A DNA stretch of 64,000 nt from Phycicoccus duodecadis (lineage in GTDB: Bacteria > Actinomycetota > Actinomycetes > Actinomycetales > Dermatophilaceae): assembly GCF_002846495.1 (NCBI RefSeq), contig NZ_PJNE01000001.1, positions 1,426,001 through 1,490,000 of the forward strand. Reading direction: 5' to 3'. Shown here in pieces: positions 1 to 7,716 of this stretch. The translations under genes were made by a program, and so were the position numbers. Every line of letters starts with the position of its first letter. Within the stretch, counting starts at the first letter, position 1. The notes under the pieces were generated by a model. The model did not search any database. It was not told the origin of the DNA and worked only from the letters and a program-made list of their open reading frames with translations.

Positions 1-119
1 CGGACGGCCGCGGCGAGCACGACGGCCGCGACCAGCACACTGGCGAGCACGCCCAGGGCGGCGAGGACCAGGACGCTCGCACTGCCCTGCTCGGCGCCCC
101 ACCCGCTGCGGCTCGTCAC
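1..119 (-). CDS. Partial Rv3654c-type TadE-like protein (N-terminus only)
   Basis: Only the first 39 codons are present; the gene runs off the left edge. The start is the GTG at 119-117, which overlaps the TGA of the upstream TadE gene (GTGA), indicating translational coupling. The visible residues give a short polar head with a Gly-Ala-Glu-Gln-Gly-Ser segment followed by a long hydrophobic helix. This is the arrangement of the small pseudopilin-like proteins that end actinobacterial Tad operons (Rv3654c family). The likely role is a minor membrane or secreted component of the Flp/Tad apparatus. The assignment rests on position and the N-terminal helix only, as no C-terminal part is visible. 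Confidence 0.7.
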   Translation of the reverse strand, partial: MTSRSGWGAEQGSASVLVLAALGVLASVLVAAVVLAAAV

Positions 120-505
120 CGGCCGGCCCCCGCGGTCGTGCCGCCCTGGGGGCTCGACGCCTCGAGCCGCGCCCGGGCGTCGCCGGACGCCGCCCCGACC
201 CCCAGCGCCGCGAGCAGGGGCGGGACCGGCGGCGTGACCGTGACCCCCACCCAGGCGCCGCCGACGTCGACGACCACCCGCGACCCCGGAGGTGCGTGGT
301 CGACGGCCTCGGCCCGCGCCGCGCTCGGCGTCTCGCCCCGTGCGACCGCCCGGGCCGCGAGATGAGCGGCGTCGACCGCGCGGACCCCGTCGATGCCGAG
401 CCGGACCGCCGACAGAGCGAGCGCCAGCACGACGAGCAGGGCCGGGACGGCCACCGCGAGCTCCGCGGTGACCATCCCGCCCTCGGCCCGAGCCGCTCGG
501 GTCAC
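116..505 (-). CDS. tadE: TadE-family pseudopilin
   Basis: A 129-residue protein beginning at the GTG at 505, which overlaps the stop of the pilin gene by four bases. A Glu-Gly-Gly-Met-Val-Thr-Ala-Glu segment (about residues 8-15) followed by a hydrophobic helix is the pseudopilin cleavage and insertion signature of TadE proteins. The rest is a small extracytoplasmic domain. TadE-like pseudopilins assist Flp pilus assembly or secretion at the membrane. An ATG 10 codons downstream (475) is a weaker alternative start, since it would lose the overlap and the pre-cleavage leader. It lies in the Tad operon between the pilin and a second TadE-like gene. Confidence 0.85.
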   Translation of the reverse strand: MTRAARAEGGMVTAELAVAVPALLVVLALALSAVRLGIDGVRAVDAAHLAARAVARGETPSAARAEAVDHAPPGSRVVVDVGGAWVGVTVTPPVPPLLAALGVGAASGDARARLEASSPQGGTTAGAGR

Positions 506-702
506 GTGCCCAACGCCGACACGATGATCTGCGTCAGCGCACTCTTGACGGGCCCGGACTTGACGATCGCGAGCAGCAGCGCCGCGAACGCCACGGCGGC
601 CACCGTGCCCACCGCGTACTCGGCCGTCGTCATCCCCGCCTCGCCGAGGCGGGGCAGCCGCCGGGCCGCGGCCCGGAACCGGTGGATCGTACGTGCTGTC
701 AT
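502..702 (-). CDS. DUF4244 Flp-type pilin subunit
   Basis: A 66-residue protein. ATG at 702 is chosen because GGAGG lies six bases upstream; a longer frame upstream has no such support. A basic N-terminus ends in a Gly-Glu-Ala-Gly-Met-Thr-Thr-Ala-Glu-Tyr motif (about residues 20-29), followed by a single hydrophobic helix and a short polar tail. This is the structure of Flp/type IVb prepilins, with the conserved Glu-Tyr pair after the processing site, and it matches the DUF4244 family of actinobacterial Tad loci. It is probably the main subunit exported by the adjacent TadABC machine. The 138-base gap to tadC makes a separate translation start plausible. No prepilin peptidase is visible in the window. 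Confidence 0.85.
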   Translation of the reverse strand: MTARTIHRFRAAARRLPRLGEAGMTTAEYAVGTVAAVAFAALLLAIVKSGPVKSALTQIIVSALGT

Positions 703-840
703 GGGTGACCTCCCCTGCCGGGGCGCGCCTCTCGCGCCCTCCCCTCGAGCCTCGGCCCGGCCGCGCACCGGGGCGAGGCCTCCCGCCCGATCTGTGGACG
801 GCGCCGGCCCGGACGGCCGGCTGTGGACGACGCGACCGGC

Positions 841-1401
841 TCACCGTGCCCCCTCCCCCAGCAGCAGGAGCACCACCGGCGCCACGGTCGTGGCGACGAA
901 GCCGGGCAGGAAGCAGAGCCCGAGCGGCAGCACGAGCAGCACCCCGGCCCGCTGCACGGCAGCCTCGACGCGGCGCGACTCGACGTCGAGCATCCGCCGG
1001 GCCGCCTCCTCGAGCAGGGCCGCCGGCGCCGCTCCGGCGGCGTGGGCCGCGTGCCAGGCCGCGGCCGCCGCCGACCACCCCGGCCCGACGTGCTGCCAGG
1101 CCAGCTCGGCGGGCACGCCCCACCGGTGCGCGGCCGCCACGACCGCCAGCTCGCGCCCGGCGGGGCCGGGGTCGACGCTCGCCACGGCCTCGAGGCTCTC
1201 GACCGGGCCGCCCCCTCCGCGCAGGACGGCGGCCAGCAGCCCCAGCGCCGCAGCCGCATCGGCGACGTCGGAGGCCTCGTCGGGTGTGGAGGCGCCCACG
1301 CGCGCGCCCCCGCGGGTCGCGGCCACCCAGCGCATCTCACGGCGCGGTGGGAGGAGCCCGGCCGCGAGCGCCACCAGCAGCGCCAGCACGAGGAGCGTCA
1401 T
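841..1401 (-). CDS. tadC: Type II secretion system F-family membrane protein, TadC-like
   Basis: A 186-residue protein starting at the ATG at 1401, whose first bases overlap the tadB stop (ATGA). An N-terminal hydrophobic helix is followed by a helical cytoplasmic T2SSF domain and two closely spaced C-terminal membrane segments rich in Leu and Val. GspF/TadC proteins form the inner-membrane platform with TadB, driven by the TadA ATPase. The protein is shorter than proteobacterial TadC (about 300 residues), which is normal for the reduced Tad loci of actinobacteria. Tad function is supported by the strict gene order. Confidence 0.85.
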   Translation of the reverse strand: MTLLVLALLVALAAGLLPPRREMRWVAATRGGARVGASTPDEASDVADAAAALGLLAAVLRGGGGPVESLEAVASVDPGPAGRELAVVAAAHRWGVPAELAWQHVGPGWSAAAAAWHAAHAAGAAPAALLEEAARRMLDVESRRVEAAVQRAGVLLVLPLGLCFLPGFVATTVAPVVLLLLGEGAR

Positions 1402-2111
1402 GGTCGCCCCGCCGTGTCGGCCGGCCGCTGCGCCCGGCCGACGAGAGCACCGGACCACCACCAGCCGGCGACGGTGAGCAGCAGCCCGGCGAGCCCGGCC
1501 ATCCGCGCGGGGATGCTGCCGTAGAGCGAGCCCGGCTCGATCCCGATCAGCAGGCCGACGAGGGGGCCCGAGAGCGGCAGCAGCGTGAGGAGGCGCATCG
1601 AGGCGCGCGGCCCGGCCAGCGCGGCCCCGACCCGGCGCCCGGCCTCCTGCCGGGCGCGCACGGACGCGGCCGCCGCCGCCGTGGTGTGGGACGCCGCGGC
1701 ACCGGTGGCTTCGGAGACCCGCCAGGCGCGGGCGAGCACCGCCAGGTCGGAGGCAGTGCGGCCACCCACCCCGGGCGGGGGGTCGGCCACCGCGGCAACG
1801 GGCGAGGACCCCCCGCCGCACCGCTCGGCCAGCCACGGGGCGGCGGCCGTCACAGCGGGCGAGCGGGCCGCGACCGCGAGCGCCGCCGGGAGGTCGAGCC
1901 CCGCCCGCAGCCCGACGGCGACCACCTCGGCCAGGTCGGCGACCCAGCCGTCCTGCACCGTCGTGCTCGACCGGGGGGCCCACCGAGCGCGGAGGCGGCC
2001 CGGGAGAGCCCCGACGGTGCTGGACCGAGGCCGGGTGGAGCCCCGCGCCGTGGCGGCCGACGGCCACGCCAGGACGGCGGCCGCCGCCGCCGCGAGCATG
2101 ACGAGGCTCAC
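1398..2111 (-). CDS. tadB: Type II secretion system F-family membrane protein, TadB-like
   Basis: A 237-residue protein. GTG at 2111 is chosen because it overlaps the tadA TGA (GTGA); ATG at 2099 is an in-frame alternative. It has an N-terminal membrane helix, a cytoplasmic helical T2SSF-like domain (about residues 60-150) with an Ala-Gly-Leu-Asp-Leu-Pro stretch, and two membrane helices near the C-terminus. It would act with TadC as the membrane platform through which pilin is extruded. It is flanked by tadA and tadC with four-base overlaps at both ends, so the products are probably made in fixed ratio. Confidence 0.85.
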   Translation of the reverse strand: MSLVMLAAAAAAVLAWPSAATARGSTRPRSSTVGALPGRLRARWAPRSSTTVQDGWVADLAEVVAVGLRAGLDLPAALAVAARSPAVTAAAPWLAERCGGGSSPVAAVADPPPGVGGRTASDLAVLARAWRVSEATGAAASHTTAAAAASVRARQEAGRRVGAALAGPRASMRLLTLLPLSGPLVGLLIGIEPGSLYGSIPARMAGLAGLLLTVAGWWWSGALVGRAQRPADTAGRP

Positions 2112-3316
2112 GGCCCACCGCCTCGGGCGGCGCCCGCACCGGGGGTGGGTGCGGCGCCGACGAGGGGATCGGTGCCGAGGAGGTCGAGCAGGGAGGGCCA
2201 GTGGTCGGCGGGCCGGAGGTCGCCCCGGTCGCGGGTCATCGCGGTGCGGACGACGACGGCCCCGCCCGGCAGCGTGACGGGCACCCCGACCCGGTCGACC
2301 CGGCGGTGGCCGTGGGGCCCCCGCGCGACGTGCACGACGGCCCGGAGCGCGCCCCGCAGCTGCGCGTGCACGGCCTCGCGGGGCAGCCCGGCCAACGAAC
2401 CGAGCGCCTCGAGCCGGGCGGGGACCTCCTCGGGGCCGTTGGCGTGCAGGGTGCCGGCACCCCCGTCGTGGCCGGTGTTGAGCGCGGCCAGGAGCTCGCG
2501 CACCTCGGGGCCGCGGACCTCGCCCACCACGAGGCGGTCAGGGCGCATGCGCAGGGCCTGGCGCACCAGGACGGCCAGGGAGACCTCGCCGACGCCCTCG
2601 ACGTTGGCCGACCGGCCCTGCAGCCGGACCACGTGCGGATGGTCGGGGTCGAGCTCGCGGACGTCCTCGACCACGACCAGCCGTTCGTGGGCGGGGCACT
2701 CGGCCAGCAGCGCCGCCAGGACGGTGGTCTTGCCCGCCCCGGTGCCCCCGGTGACGAGCAGGCTGGCGCGGGCCGCCACCAGGGCCCGCAGGACCCGGGC
2801 GCCGTCGGGCCCGGTGGCACCCAGGCCCACAAGGGCCGCGACCCCACCCGGGCGCCGTCGTGCGACCCGCAGGCTGAGGTGCGCCCCGCCCTCGGCCAGC
2901 GGCGGGAGCACGGCGTGCAGCCGGACGCCGCCGGGCAGCGTGCCGTCGACCCAGGGCTGGGAGTCGTCGAGGCGACGACCGGCCAGCCCCGCCAGCCGCG
3001 CGGCCAGCGGGCGGAGGTCGTCGGCGGCCACGACGGTCGCCGTGCTCTCCACGCCCCCGCCACGGTCGACCCAGACGCGGCCGTCACCGTTGACCAGGAC
3101 GTCGGTGACCTCGGGGTCCGCTACCAGCGGGGCGAGTGGCCCGAGCCCCACGACCCGGTCGGCCAGACGCCCCGCGGCGTCGTGGCGGCCGAGGTCGCCG
3201 AGCACCCCCTCCTGCTCCCCCGCCATGCGGTCGATCACACCGACCGTCGGCGGCCTCCCGGCGCGGATGGAGCGCTCCACGGCGGCCTGCAGCGGCTCGT
3301 GCACCGAGAACGTCAC
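2108..3316 (-). CDS. tadA: TadA/CpaF-type secretion ATPase
   Basis: A 402-residue ATPase. GTG at 3316 overlaps the ssd stop codon (GTGA) and is preferred over a frame extension into ssd. The Walker A box Gly-Gly-Thr-Gly-Ala-Gly-Lys is at residues 190-196. It is followed by a Val-Val-Val-Glu-Asp segment, an Asp-Arg-Leu-Val-Val-Gly-Glu-Val-Arg Walker B/arginine region and the Thr-Gly-His-Asp-Gly/Thr-Leu-His-Ala-Asn signature of type II/IV secretion ATPases. It powers pilin assembly by TadB and TadC from the cytoplasmic face of the membrane. Length and motifs agree with actinobacterial TadA, and nothing essential appears to be missing. Confidence 0.95.
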   Translation of the reverse strand: MTFSVHEPLQAAVERSIRAGRPPTVGVIDRMAGEQEGVLGDLGRHDAAGRLADRVVGLGPLAPLVADPEVTDVLVNGDGRVWVDRGGGVESTATVVAADDLRPLAARLAGLAGRRLDDSQPWVDGTLPGGVRLHAVLPPLAEGGAHLSLRVARRRPGGVAALVGLGATGPDGARVLRALVAARASLLVTGGTGAGKTTVLAALLAECPAHERLVVVEDVRELDPDHPHVVRLQGRSANVEGVGEVSLAVLVRQALRMRPDRLVVGEVRGPEVRELLAALNTGHDGGAGTLHANGPEEVPARLEALGSLAGLPREAVHAQLRGALRAVVHVARGPHGHRRVDRVGVPVTLPGGAVVVRTAMTRDRGDLRPADHWPSLLDLLGTDPLVGAAPTPGAGAARGGGP

Positions 3317-4059
3317 GACGCGCGGCCCACCGCACCGGGCACCCGCGCAGCGGCGACGACGAGGTCGGCGCACCGACGGACGGTGTCGCGCGAGGTCGCC
3401 GGCCAGAGACCGCGTTCGGCGTCACGCGGCACCCCGGGATCGTCGCCGAGATGGGCCAGGTGCCCCACCCCGAGATGCGCCTCGATGTCGTCGAGGACGG
3501 CCGCCGAGGGCGCCGGGCCGCGGGTGACGATGCGCAGGTCGGGGGCCTGGGGGAGCTCCTCGACGAGCCCGACCAGGGCCTCGACCGCCGCGTCGACGTC
3601 GGCGAGGGCGCGGGTCGTGAGGCCGGTGAGCACGACGACGGTGGTGGCCCGCGTGACGGCATTCGCGCGATGGGGGCTGTGCGCCGGGACGTCGAGCACG
3701 ACCGGGACACCGGCCGTACCCACCGTGTCGAGGACGTCGCGGACGGCGCCCGGCGGCACCACGGCCGGACCCGGCCCACCGGCCGAGAGCACCCGGCAGC
3801 CGCCGTCGCCGGGTAGCACCTCGAGCAGCGGCCCGGCCGGGACGGCGCCGCGCACGCCCGCCAGGTCGGCCCACCGGCGCCCGGCGACGTGCTCGATGCC
3901 CGCGGTGACGTCGAGCCCGCCCCCGCCGAGGGCGAGGTCGACCACGACGGACGGCGGGCCCGTGACGGCCAGCCGGCGCCCGACGGCGAGGGAGAGCGTG
4001 CTGGCCCCGAGGCCGCCGGAGGCCCCGACGACGGCGATGACCGTGGCTGCGTTCGACAT
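3313..4059 (-). CDS. ssd: Septum site-determining protein Ssd / CpaE-like ATPase
   Basis: A 248-residue MinD/CpaE-superfamily protein starting at ATG 4059. The N-terminal loop Gly-Ala-Ser-Gly-Gly-Leu-Gly-Ala-Ser-Thr replaces the usual lysine-bearing deviant Walker A, as is common in Ssd/CpaE proteins. A Val-Val-Val-Asp-Leu strand and a Val-Leu-Asp-Val-Pro-Ala strand follow. Rv3660c of M. tuberculosis (Ssd) sits at the same place ahead of its Tad genes and affects septation, while CpaE/TadZ proteins place the pilus machinery. It is the first gene of this operon, and its GTGA overlap with tadA supports co-expression. Whether it works in division, pilus localisation or both cannot be told from sequence. 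Confidence 0.85.
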   Translation of the reverse strand: MSNAATVIAVVGASGGLGASTLSLAVGRRLAVTGPPSVVVDLALGGGGLDVTAGIEHVAGRRWADLAGVRGAVPAGPLLEVLPGDGGCRVLSAGGPGPAVVPPGAVRDVLDTVGTAGVPVVLDVPAHSPHRANAVTRATTVVVLTGLTTRALADVDAAVEALVGLVEELPQAPDLRIVTRGPAPSAAVLDDIEAHLGVGHLAHLGDDPGVPRDAERGLWPATSRDTVRRCADLVVAAARVPGAVGRAS

Positions 4060-4180
4060 GCCGCGAGCCTGGCCCGGCCCGGCCCACCGGTCGAGGTGCG
4101 GCCTGCGATCTGTGGACGACCGAGGGCCCCGGACGAGCCTGTGGACGAGCGTCGCAGGGGCCACCTGTTCGCGGACATGG

Positions 4181-4214
4181 GACGGCCCCGGTCGGGGGGA
4201 CAACCGGGGCCGTC
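4181..4214. repeat. Perfect 12-bp inverted repeat upstream of ssd
   Basis: The arms 4181-4192 and 4203-4214 are exact reverse complements around a 10-base loop. There is no T-tract on either side. It lies about 120 bases upstream of the ssd start, so it could be a leader hairpin, an operator or a remnant terminator. Confidence 0.6.
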
Positions 4215-4455
4215 GGCGAGCCGAGCTCCGGGGGGGAGAAGCCGGTCCGCCATCCGCTCAACCCCGAAGGGGAGCGAGTGGGTCAATCGTGTCCCATACA
4301 TGCCAGTGAGCGCAAGCCCGGGCCATCCGCCGTCGAGAGTGCTATCAGCGGACCCTCAGGGCGGCGGAATTCGTCGTCCGAGGGCATCGTCACGGATCAC
4401 CCTCGCGATCTCCCACCGACCGCCCGGCCCCCACCGTTGCGGGCCGACACGCGAG

Positions 4456-4483
4456 GGGGCCCCCACCGCGGGGTGGGGGCCCC
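4456..4483 (-). terminator. GC-rich hairpin, probable terminator of the Fic-like gene
   Basis: The arms 4456-4467 and 4472-4483 form a perfect 12-bp stem with a GCGG loop. It is about 200 bases beyond the stop of the minus-strand gene ending at 4684. There is no T-run, as is common for actinobacterial terminators. Confidence 0.55.
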
Positions 4484-4683
4484 GTCCTGCCGCGGGTCTC
4501 CGGGCGACCAGGCGTGCAACCGTGCCGTCGCCGCGGGTCGAGCCCGTGACGACCGGTCCATCAGTGGACTGCCCGCGCGTGGGTGTCCCGTCGTCCCTGC
4601 GGTGGTTCGTGTGGGCGCCGAAGCCCTCGTCCCTCCGTTGTACTCCTGCCCGGCCCTCTCGGCAACGGGTCCGGGAGGTCCCG

Positions 4684-5547
4684 TCAGGTGAGACGGCCCG
4701 CGAGCACGGCGTCGGCCACGCGCTCCCCTTCGGTGGCGGCGACCTCGACGGCCGTGCAGCAGTGGGCGAGCCACAGGCCCACCCCCGCCACGTCGCCGCG
4801 CCCGTAGGCAGCGAGCGCGCCGACGTAGGGCGCCACGCCGCCGGCGCCGTGCCCCTTCTCGAGGACCGCCACCCCGGTCGGGTCGAGCCCGGCCGCCTGC
4901 ACCAGCGCGCGCTCCAGCGCCCGGGCGACGACGGCGTTGCCGCGCACGAACGGCCGGACGGTGACGATCTCGGCGTGCACGACGGCCGCCGCGACGACCA
5001 CCGGCAGCCGGGGCGCGGCGAGCAGGACCTGCACCACCGCCCGCAGCCGTTCGGACGCCTCGGCGGCGGGGGCCGGCTCGCCCAGCTCACCGAGCTCGGC
5101 ACACTCCTCCCCCGCCCGGCGCGGGCGGCCCAGGGCCTCGTCGGCGACGAGCCCGGCGGCCGCGACGGTGTGCAGCCGCGCGAGCGCCTGGAGCGGAGCC
5201 CGCAGCACGATGCCCAGCACGTGCTCGCTCTCGGCGGTGGCGGCGGCGGCGCCCCGCACCACCTGCTCGACCGGGTCGGGATGCCGCGACCAGGTCGCCG
5301 CCCCGCGCATCACGTCGCGCACGACGTCGACCGGGAGGTTCGCCCCCTCGAGCTCGGCGCTGGCCGTGGCCCCCCGCACCCGCGACTCGGCCGCGGCCTC
5401 GGCGGTGCGCCGGCGCAGGGCGTTGTGCCAGCGCAGCCGGGTGCACGCGGCCCGCGCGGCCTCGACCCGCTCGGGGACGCCGGGGAGCTCGGCGAGCCGG
5501 GCCACGGCCGCGACCGCAGGGGACTCGGCGGCGGGCTCGGAGGGCAT
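4684..5547 (-). CDS. Fic/Doc-like protein with eroded active site
   Basis: A 287-residue Ala-rich protein starting at ATG 5547, 10 bases after the thioesterase stop. Residues 63-70 read Ser-Ala-Glu-Leu-Glu-Gly-Ala-Asn, like the Ser-x-x-x-Glu-Gly inhibitory helix of Fic enzymes. Residues 191-209 (His-Ala-Glu ... Arg-Pro-Phe-x-x-Gly-Asn ... Ala-Arg) align with the Fic core His-Pro-Phe-x-x-Gly-Asn-Gly-Arg. The catalytic histidine position is Arg (198) and the final Gly-Arg is changed, so AMP transfer is doubtful. Homologues I recall in actinobacteria are usually labelled oxidoreductase without evidence. The role is unknown. A TAGGCT six bases before the ATG suggests its own leaderless promoter overlapping the upstream stop codon. 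Confidence 0.6.
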   Translation of the reverse strand: MPSEPAAESPAVAAVARLAELPGVPERVEAARAACTRLRWHNALRRRTAEAAAESRVRGATASAELEGANLPVDVVRDVMRGAATWSRHPDPVEQVVRGAAAATAESEHVLGIVLRAPLQALARLHTVAAAGLVADEALGRPRRAGEECAELGELGEPAPAAEASERLRAVVQVLLAAPRLPVVVAAAVVHAEIVTVRPFVRGNAVVARALERALVQAAGLDPTGVAVLEKGHGAGGVAPYVGALAAYGRGDVAGVGLWLAHCCTAVEVAATEGERVADAVLAGRLT

Positions 5548-5553
5548 CCGGGC

Positions 5554-5559
5554 AGCCTA
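5554..5559 (-). promoter_or_regulatory. -10 element for a leaderless start of the Fic-like gene
   Basis: TAGGCT read on the minus strand, six bases before ATG 5547. It coincides with the TAG stop of the thioesterase gene. The spacing is the TANNNT-N6-ATG pattern typical of leaderless actinobacterial mRNAs. Confidence 0.5.
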
Positions 5560-6423
5560 GCCAGCGCGCGGGGGGAGGCCGCCCTCGGGCACGCGGATGC
5601 CGGCCAGCTGCCGGGAGCGTGCGACCAGCCGCCCGGTCGAGTCCCACACGTCGGCGTCCTCGACGTAGACCCCGCCCGCGACGGTGTCGGCGTGTAGGCG
5701 TACCTGCAGCCAGCCGGGTGCCGGCCGCCCCAGCACCTGACCCGTGAGCTCGAAGGTGGGCGCCCATCCGGCTACCCCGAGGTCGAAGGCCACTGGCATC
5801 AGGCAGTCGACGGCCAGCGGCAGCACCGCCACGTCGGGCTCGTGCCCGTCGGCCAGCCGCAGCCACGCGCGCAGCTCGCCGCGGCCGGTGGGACGGCCGG
5901 CCGCGAACCCGGCCGTGGCGGGGTCGACCCGGACGTCGAGCCGGTCGAGGATGGTGATGGCCGCGGCGAGGGGGCTGCCGTCACGGCGGGCCGGCACGCA
6001 CGCCTCGGGTGGGGGCATCGTCGGGGCCGCGGGCGCGCGGTGCGCCGGCTCGGCCATCACCCCGAGGTCGGCCAGGGTGGCCGTGACCCGGGCCCGTTCG
6101 CGCCGGCCGCCCCCGTCGTCCTGGAGGACCAGCACCTGGCCCGTCGACACCGTCCGGCCCGAGCGCAGCGTCTCGACCTGGAGGTGGACCGGGCCCGGTG
6201 CGGTCGGCGAGAGGAAGAACGCACTCCAGGTGAGCAGGTCGGGATGCCCGGCCCCGGCGAACGCCTCGCCGAGCGCGGCGGCCGCCACCGCCATCACGGC
6301 GCCGCCGTTGACCGCGGGGCCCACCGCCCAGCCGTCGCCCAGCGCGGCCTCGGCCTCGGTCGGCGCGCCCCCATCGGCCGCTCGGCCCCAGGTCACGCGC
6401 AGCAGGTCGTCGAGCTCGGACAC
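5557..6423 (-). CDS. Acyl-CoA thioesterase, TesB/4HBT_3-like
   Basis: A 288-residue double hot-dog protein. GTG 6423 is preceded by a GGAAGG-type binding site. The N-terminal half carries Asn-Gly-Gly-Ala-Val-Met followed by a long hydrophobic helix, then Trp-Ser-Ala-Phe-Phe-Leu and a Gly-Arg-Thr-Val-Ser-Thr-Gly strand. This pattern is typical of TesB-like thioesterases that hydrolyse acyl-CoA. The C-terminal half ends with a second hot-dog domain containing Ala-Val-Asp-Cys-Leu-Met-Pro. Substrate chain length cannot be deduced. It is followed by the Fic-like gene after only nine bases. Confidence 0.8.
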   Translation of the reverse strand: MSELDDLLRVTWGRAADGGAPTEAEAALGDGWAVGPAVNGGAVMAVAAAALGEAFAGAGHPDLLTWSAFFLSPTAPGPVHLQVETLRSGRTVSTGQVLVLQDDGGGRRERARVTATLADLGVMAEPAHRAPAAPTMPPPEACVPARRDGSPLAAAITILDRLDVRVDPATAGFAAGRPTGRGELRAWLRLADGHEPDVAVLPLAVDCLMPVAFDLGVAGWAPTFELTGQVLGRPAPGWLQVRLHADTVAGGVYVEDADVWDSTGRLVARSRQLAGIRVPEGGLPPRAG

Positions 6424-6484
6424 CCCGGCCCCTTCCGTCGTCGCCGGGGCCCACGACGGCCGACCCGGTCCTGGCGTCCGAGCC

Positions 6485-6490
6485 TAGGGT
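6485..6490 (+). promoter_or_regulatory. -10 element for a leaderless start of the sensor kinase
   Basis: TAGGGT lies six bases before ATG 6497, the standard leaderless spacing. This favours ATG 6497 over the in-frame GTG at 6491. Confidence 0.6.
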
Positions 6491-6496
6491 GTGCCT

Positions 6497-7693
6497 ATGA
6501 CCGGCAGCATCCACTGGCCCACGGCCGTCCTGGTCGCCGGCACCATGCTGCTGCTCTGGCTCGGCGTCACCCTGCTGCGGCGCAGCCGCCGGAGCGGCTT
6601 CATCTCCGAGACCGACCGCGCCACGTACGCCACCCTGCACACCGCCTCGCTCGCCTCGCGCCATCTCGGGGAGGGCCTCAGCCCCGAGTCGGCCGAGCGC
6701 GCCGGCCGCCACCTGCTCTCGATCCTCGGCGCAAGCGCGGTCTCGATCGCCGGCCCCGGGAGCGTCCTGTCGTGGACCGGCACCGGCGAGCACCACCGCG
6801 CGCAGGCGGTGGCCCTCGGCGGCCGGACCCTCGAGACCGGCCGCACCGTGGCGCATCCGTACGAGGTGGTGGCCTGCGAGGACCCCGAGTGCACCCTGCG
6901 GGGGGCGGTCACGGCGCCACTGGTCACCGACGACCTCGTGGTCGGCACGCTCACGGCCTGGACCCAGGAGCCCAGCCCGGGGCTCACCCGCGCCACCGAG
7001 GAGGTCGCGTCCTGGGTCAGCAGCCAGCTGGCCCTGGCCGAGCTCGCGCGCACCCGCAACCGCGTGATGGAGGCCGAGCTGCGGGCGCTGCGGGCCCAGA
7101 TCAGCCCGCACTTCATCTACAACAGCCTGGCGGCCATCGCCTCGTTCGTGCGCACCGACCCGGACCGCGCCCGCGAGCTGCTGCTCGACTTCGCCGACTT
7201 CACGCGCTACGCCCTGCGCACGGGGGGCACCTTCACCACCCTCGCCGAGGAGCTGCGCAACGTCGAGCGCTACCTGGTCCTGGAGCAGGCCCGCTTCGGC
7301 GACCGGCTGCGGGTCTCGCTGCTGGTCGCGCCGGAGGTGCTGACCGTCACGCTGCCGTACCTGGCGGTGCAGCCCCTGGTCGAGAACGCCGTGCGGCACG
7401 GGCTGGCCAGCAAGGAGGGCGTAGGGCACGTGACCATCACCGCCGGCGACGAGGGCTCCCACGCCGAGATCGCCATCGAGGACGACGGGGTCGGCACCGA
7501 CCCCGAGCGGGTGCGCGCCATCCTCGACGGGGCCCACGCCCACGACTCGATGGGGCTGGGGAACGTCGACGCGCGGCTCCGGCAGGTCTACGGCGACGAG
7601 TGCGGCCTGGTCGTCGAGACGGCCCCCGGCGCGGGCACCCGGGTGAGCTTCCGCGTGCCCAAGTTCGCACCCGGCGTGCACGCCCAGCACTGA
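6497..7693 (+). CDS. LytS/YehU-type sensor histidine kinase
   Basis: A 398-residue membrane-anchored kinase. One N-terminal membrane helix (about residues 9-27) is followed by a GAF-like cytoplasmic sensor region (about 45-180), a His_kinase domain and an HATPase. The phospho-acceptor segment Gln-Ile-Ser-Pro-His-Phe-Ile-Tyr-Asn-Ser has its His at about residue 205. The N-box (Pro-Leu-Val-Glu-Asn-Ala-Val-Arg-His-Gly) follows at about 293-302 and a Gly-Leu-Gly-Asn G-box at about 353. Cys residues near 127 and 131 in the sensor region could bind a ligand or metal. It is the first gene of an operon with a LytTR regulator and a solute symporter, so it probably senses a carboxylate or a related metabolic cue. 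The substrate is not inferable from sequence. Confidence 0.93.
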   Translation: MTGSIHWPTAVLVAGTMLLLWLGVTLLRRSRRSGFISETDRATYATLHTASLASRHLGEGLSPESAERAGRHLLSILGASAVSIAGPGSVLSWTGTGEHHRAQAVALGGRTLETGRTVAHPYEVVACEDPECTLRGAVTAPLVTDDLVVGTLTAWTQEPSPGLTRATEEVASWVSSQLALAELARTRNRVMEAELRALRAQISPHFIYNSLAAIASFVRTDPDRARELLLDFADFTRYALRTGGTFTTLAEELRNVERYLVLEQARFGDRLRVSLLVAPEVLTVTLPYLAVQPLVENAVRHGLASKEGVGHVTITAGDEGSHAEIAIEDDGVGTDPERVRAILDGAHAHDSMGLGNVDARLRQVYGDECGLVVETAPGAGTRVSFRVPKFAPGVHAQH

Positions 7694-7703
7694 GCAGGCG
7701 CCG

Positions 7704-7709
7704 TAGGCT
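7704..7709 (+). promoter_or_regulatory. -10 element before the LytTR regulator gene
   Basis: TAGGCT with seven bases to ATG 7717 gives the leaderless-start spacing. It lies in the 23-base gap after the kinase gene, so the regulator may be expressed independently of the kinase. Confidence 0.5.
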
Positions 7710-7716
7710 GCCGCCC

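Larger units (their letters stand above)
4060..4683. other. Non-coding gap upstream of the Tad operon
   Basis: This 624-base stretch lies between the start of ssd and the stop of the Fic-like gene, both on the minus strand. It must hold the Tad operon promoter, but I cannot place a convincing -10/-35 pair. It contains two perfect 12-bp hairpins, described separately. No open frame in it has family-like composition or a good ribosome binding site. Confidence 0.6.

Noticed and set aside
693..3527. Long plus-strand open frame (about 944 codons) opposite the Tad operon
   Set aside because: It is made of Arg, Pro, Gly and Ala runs with no domain. The opposite strand encodes a complete Tad operon with matching starts and overlaps. 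High GC creates such antisense frames.
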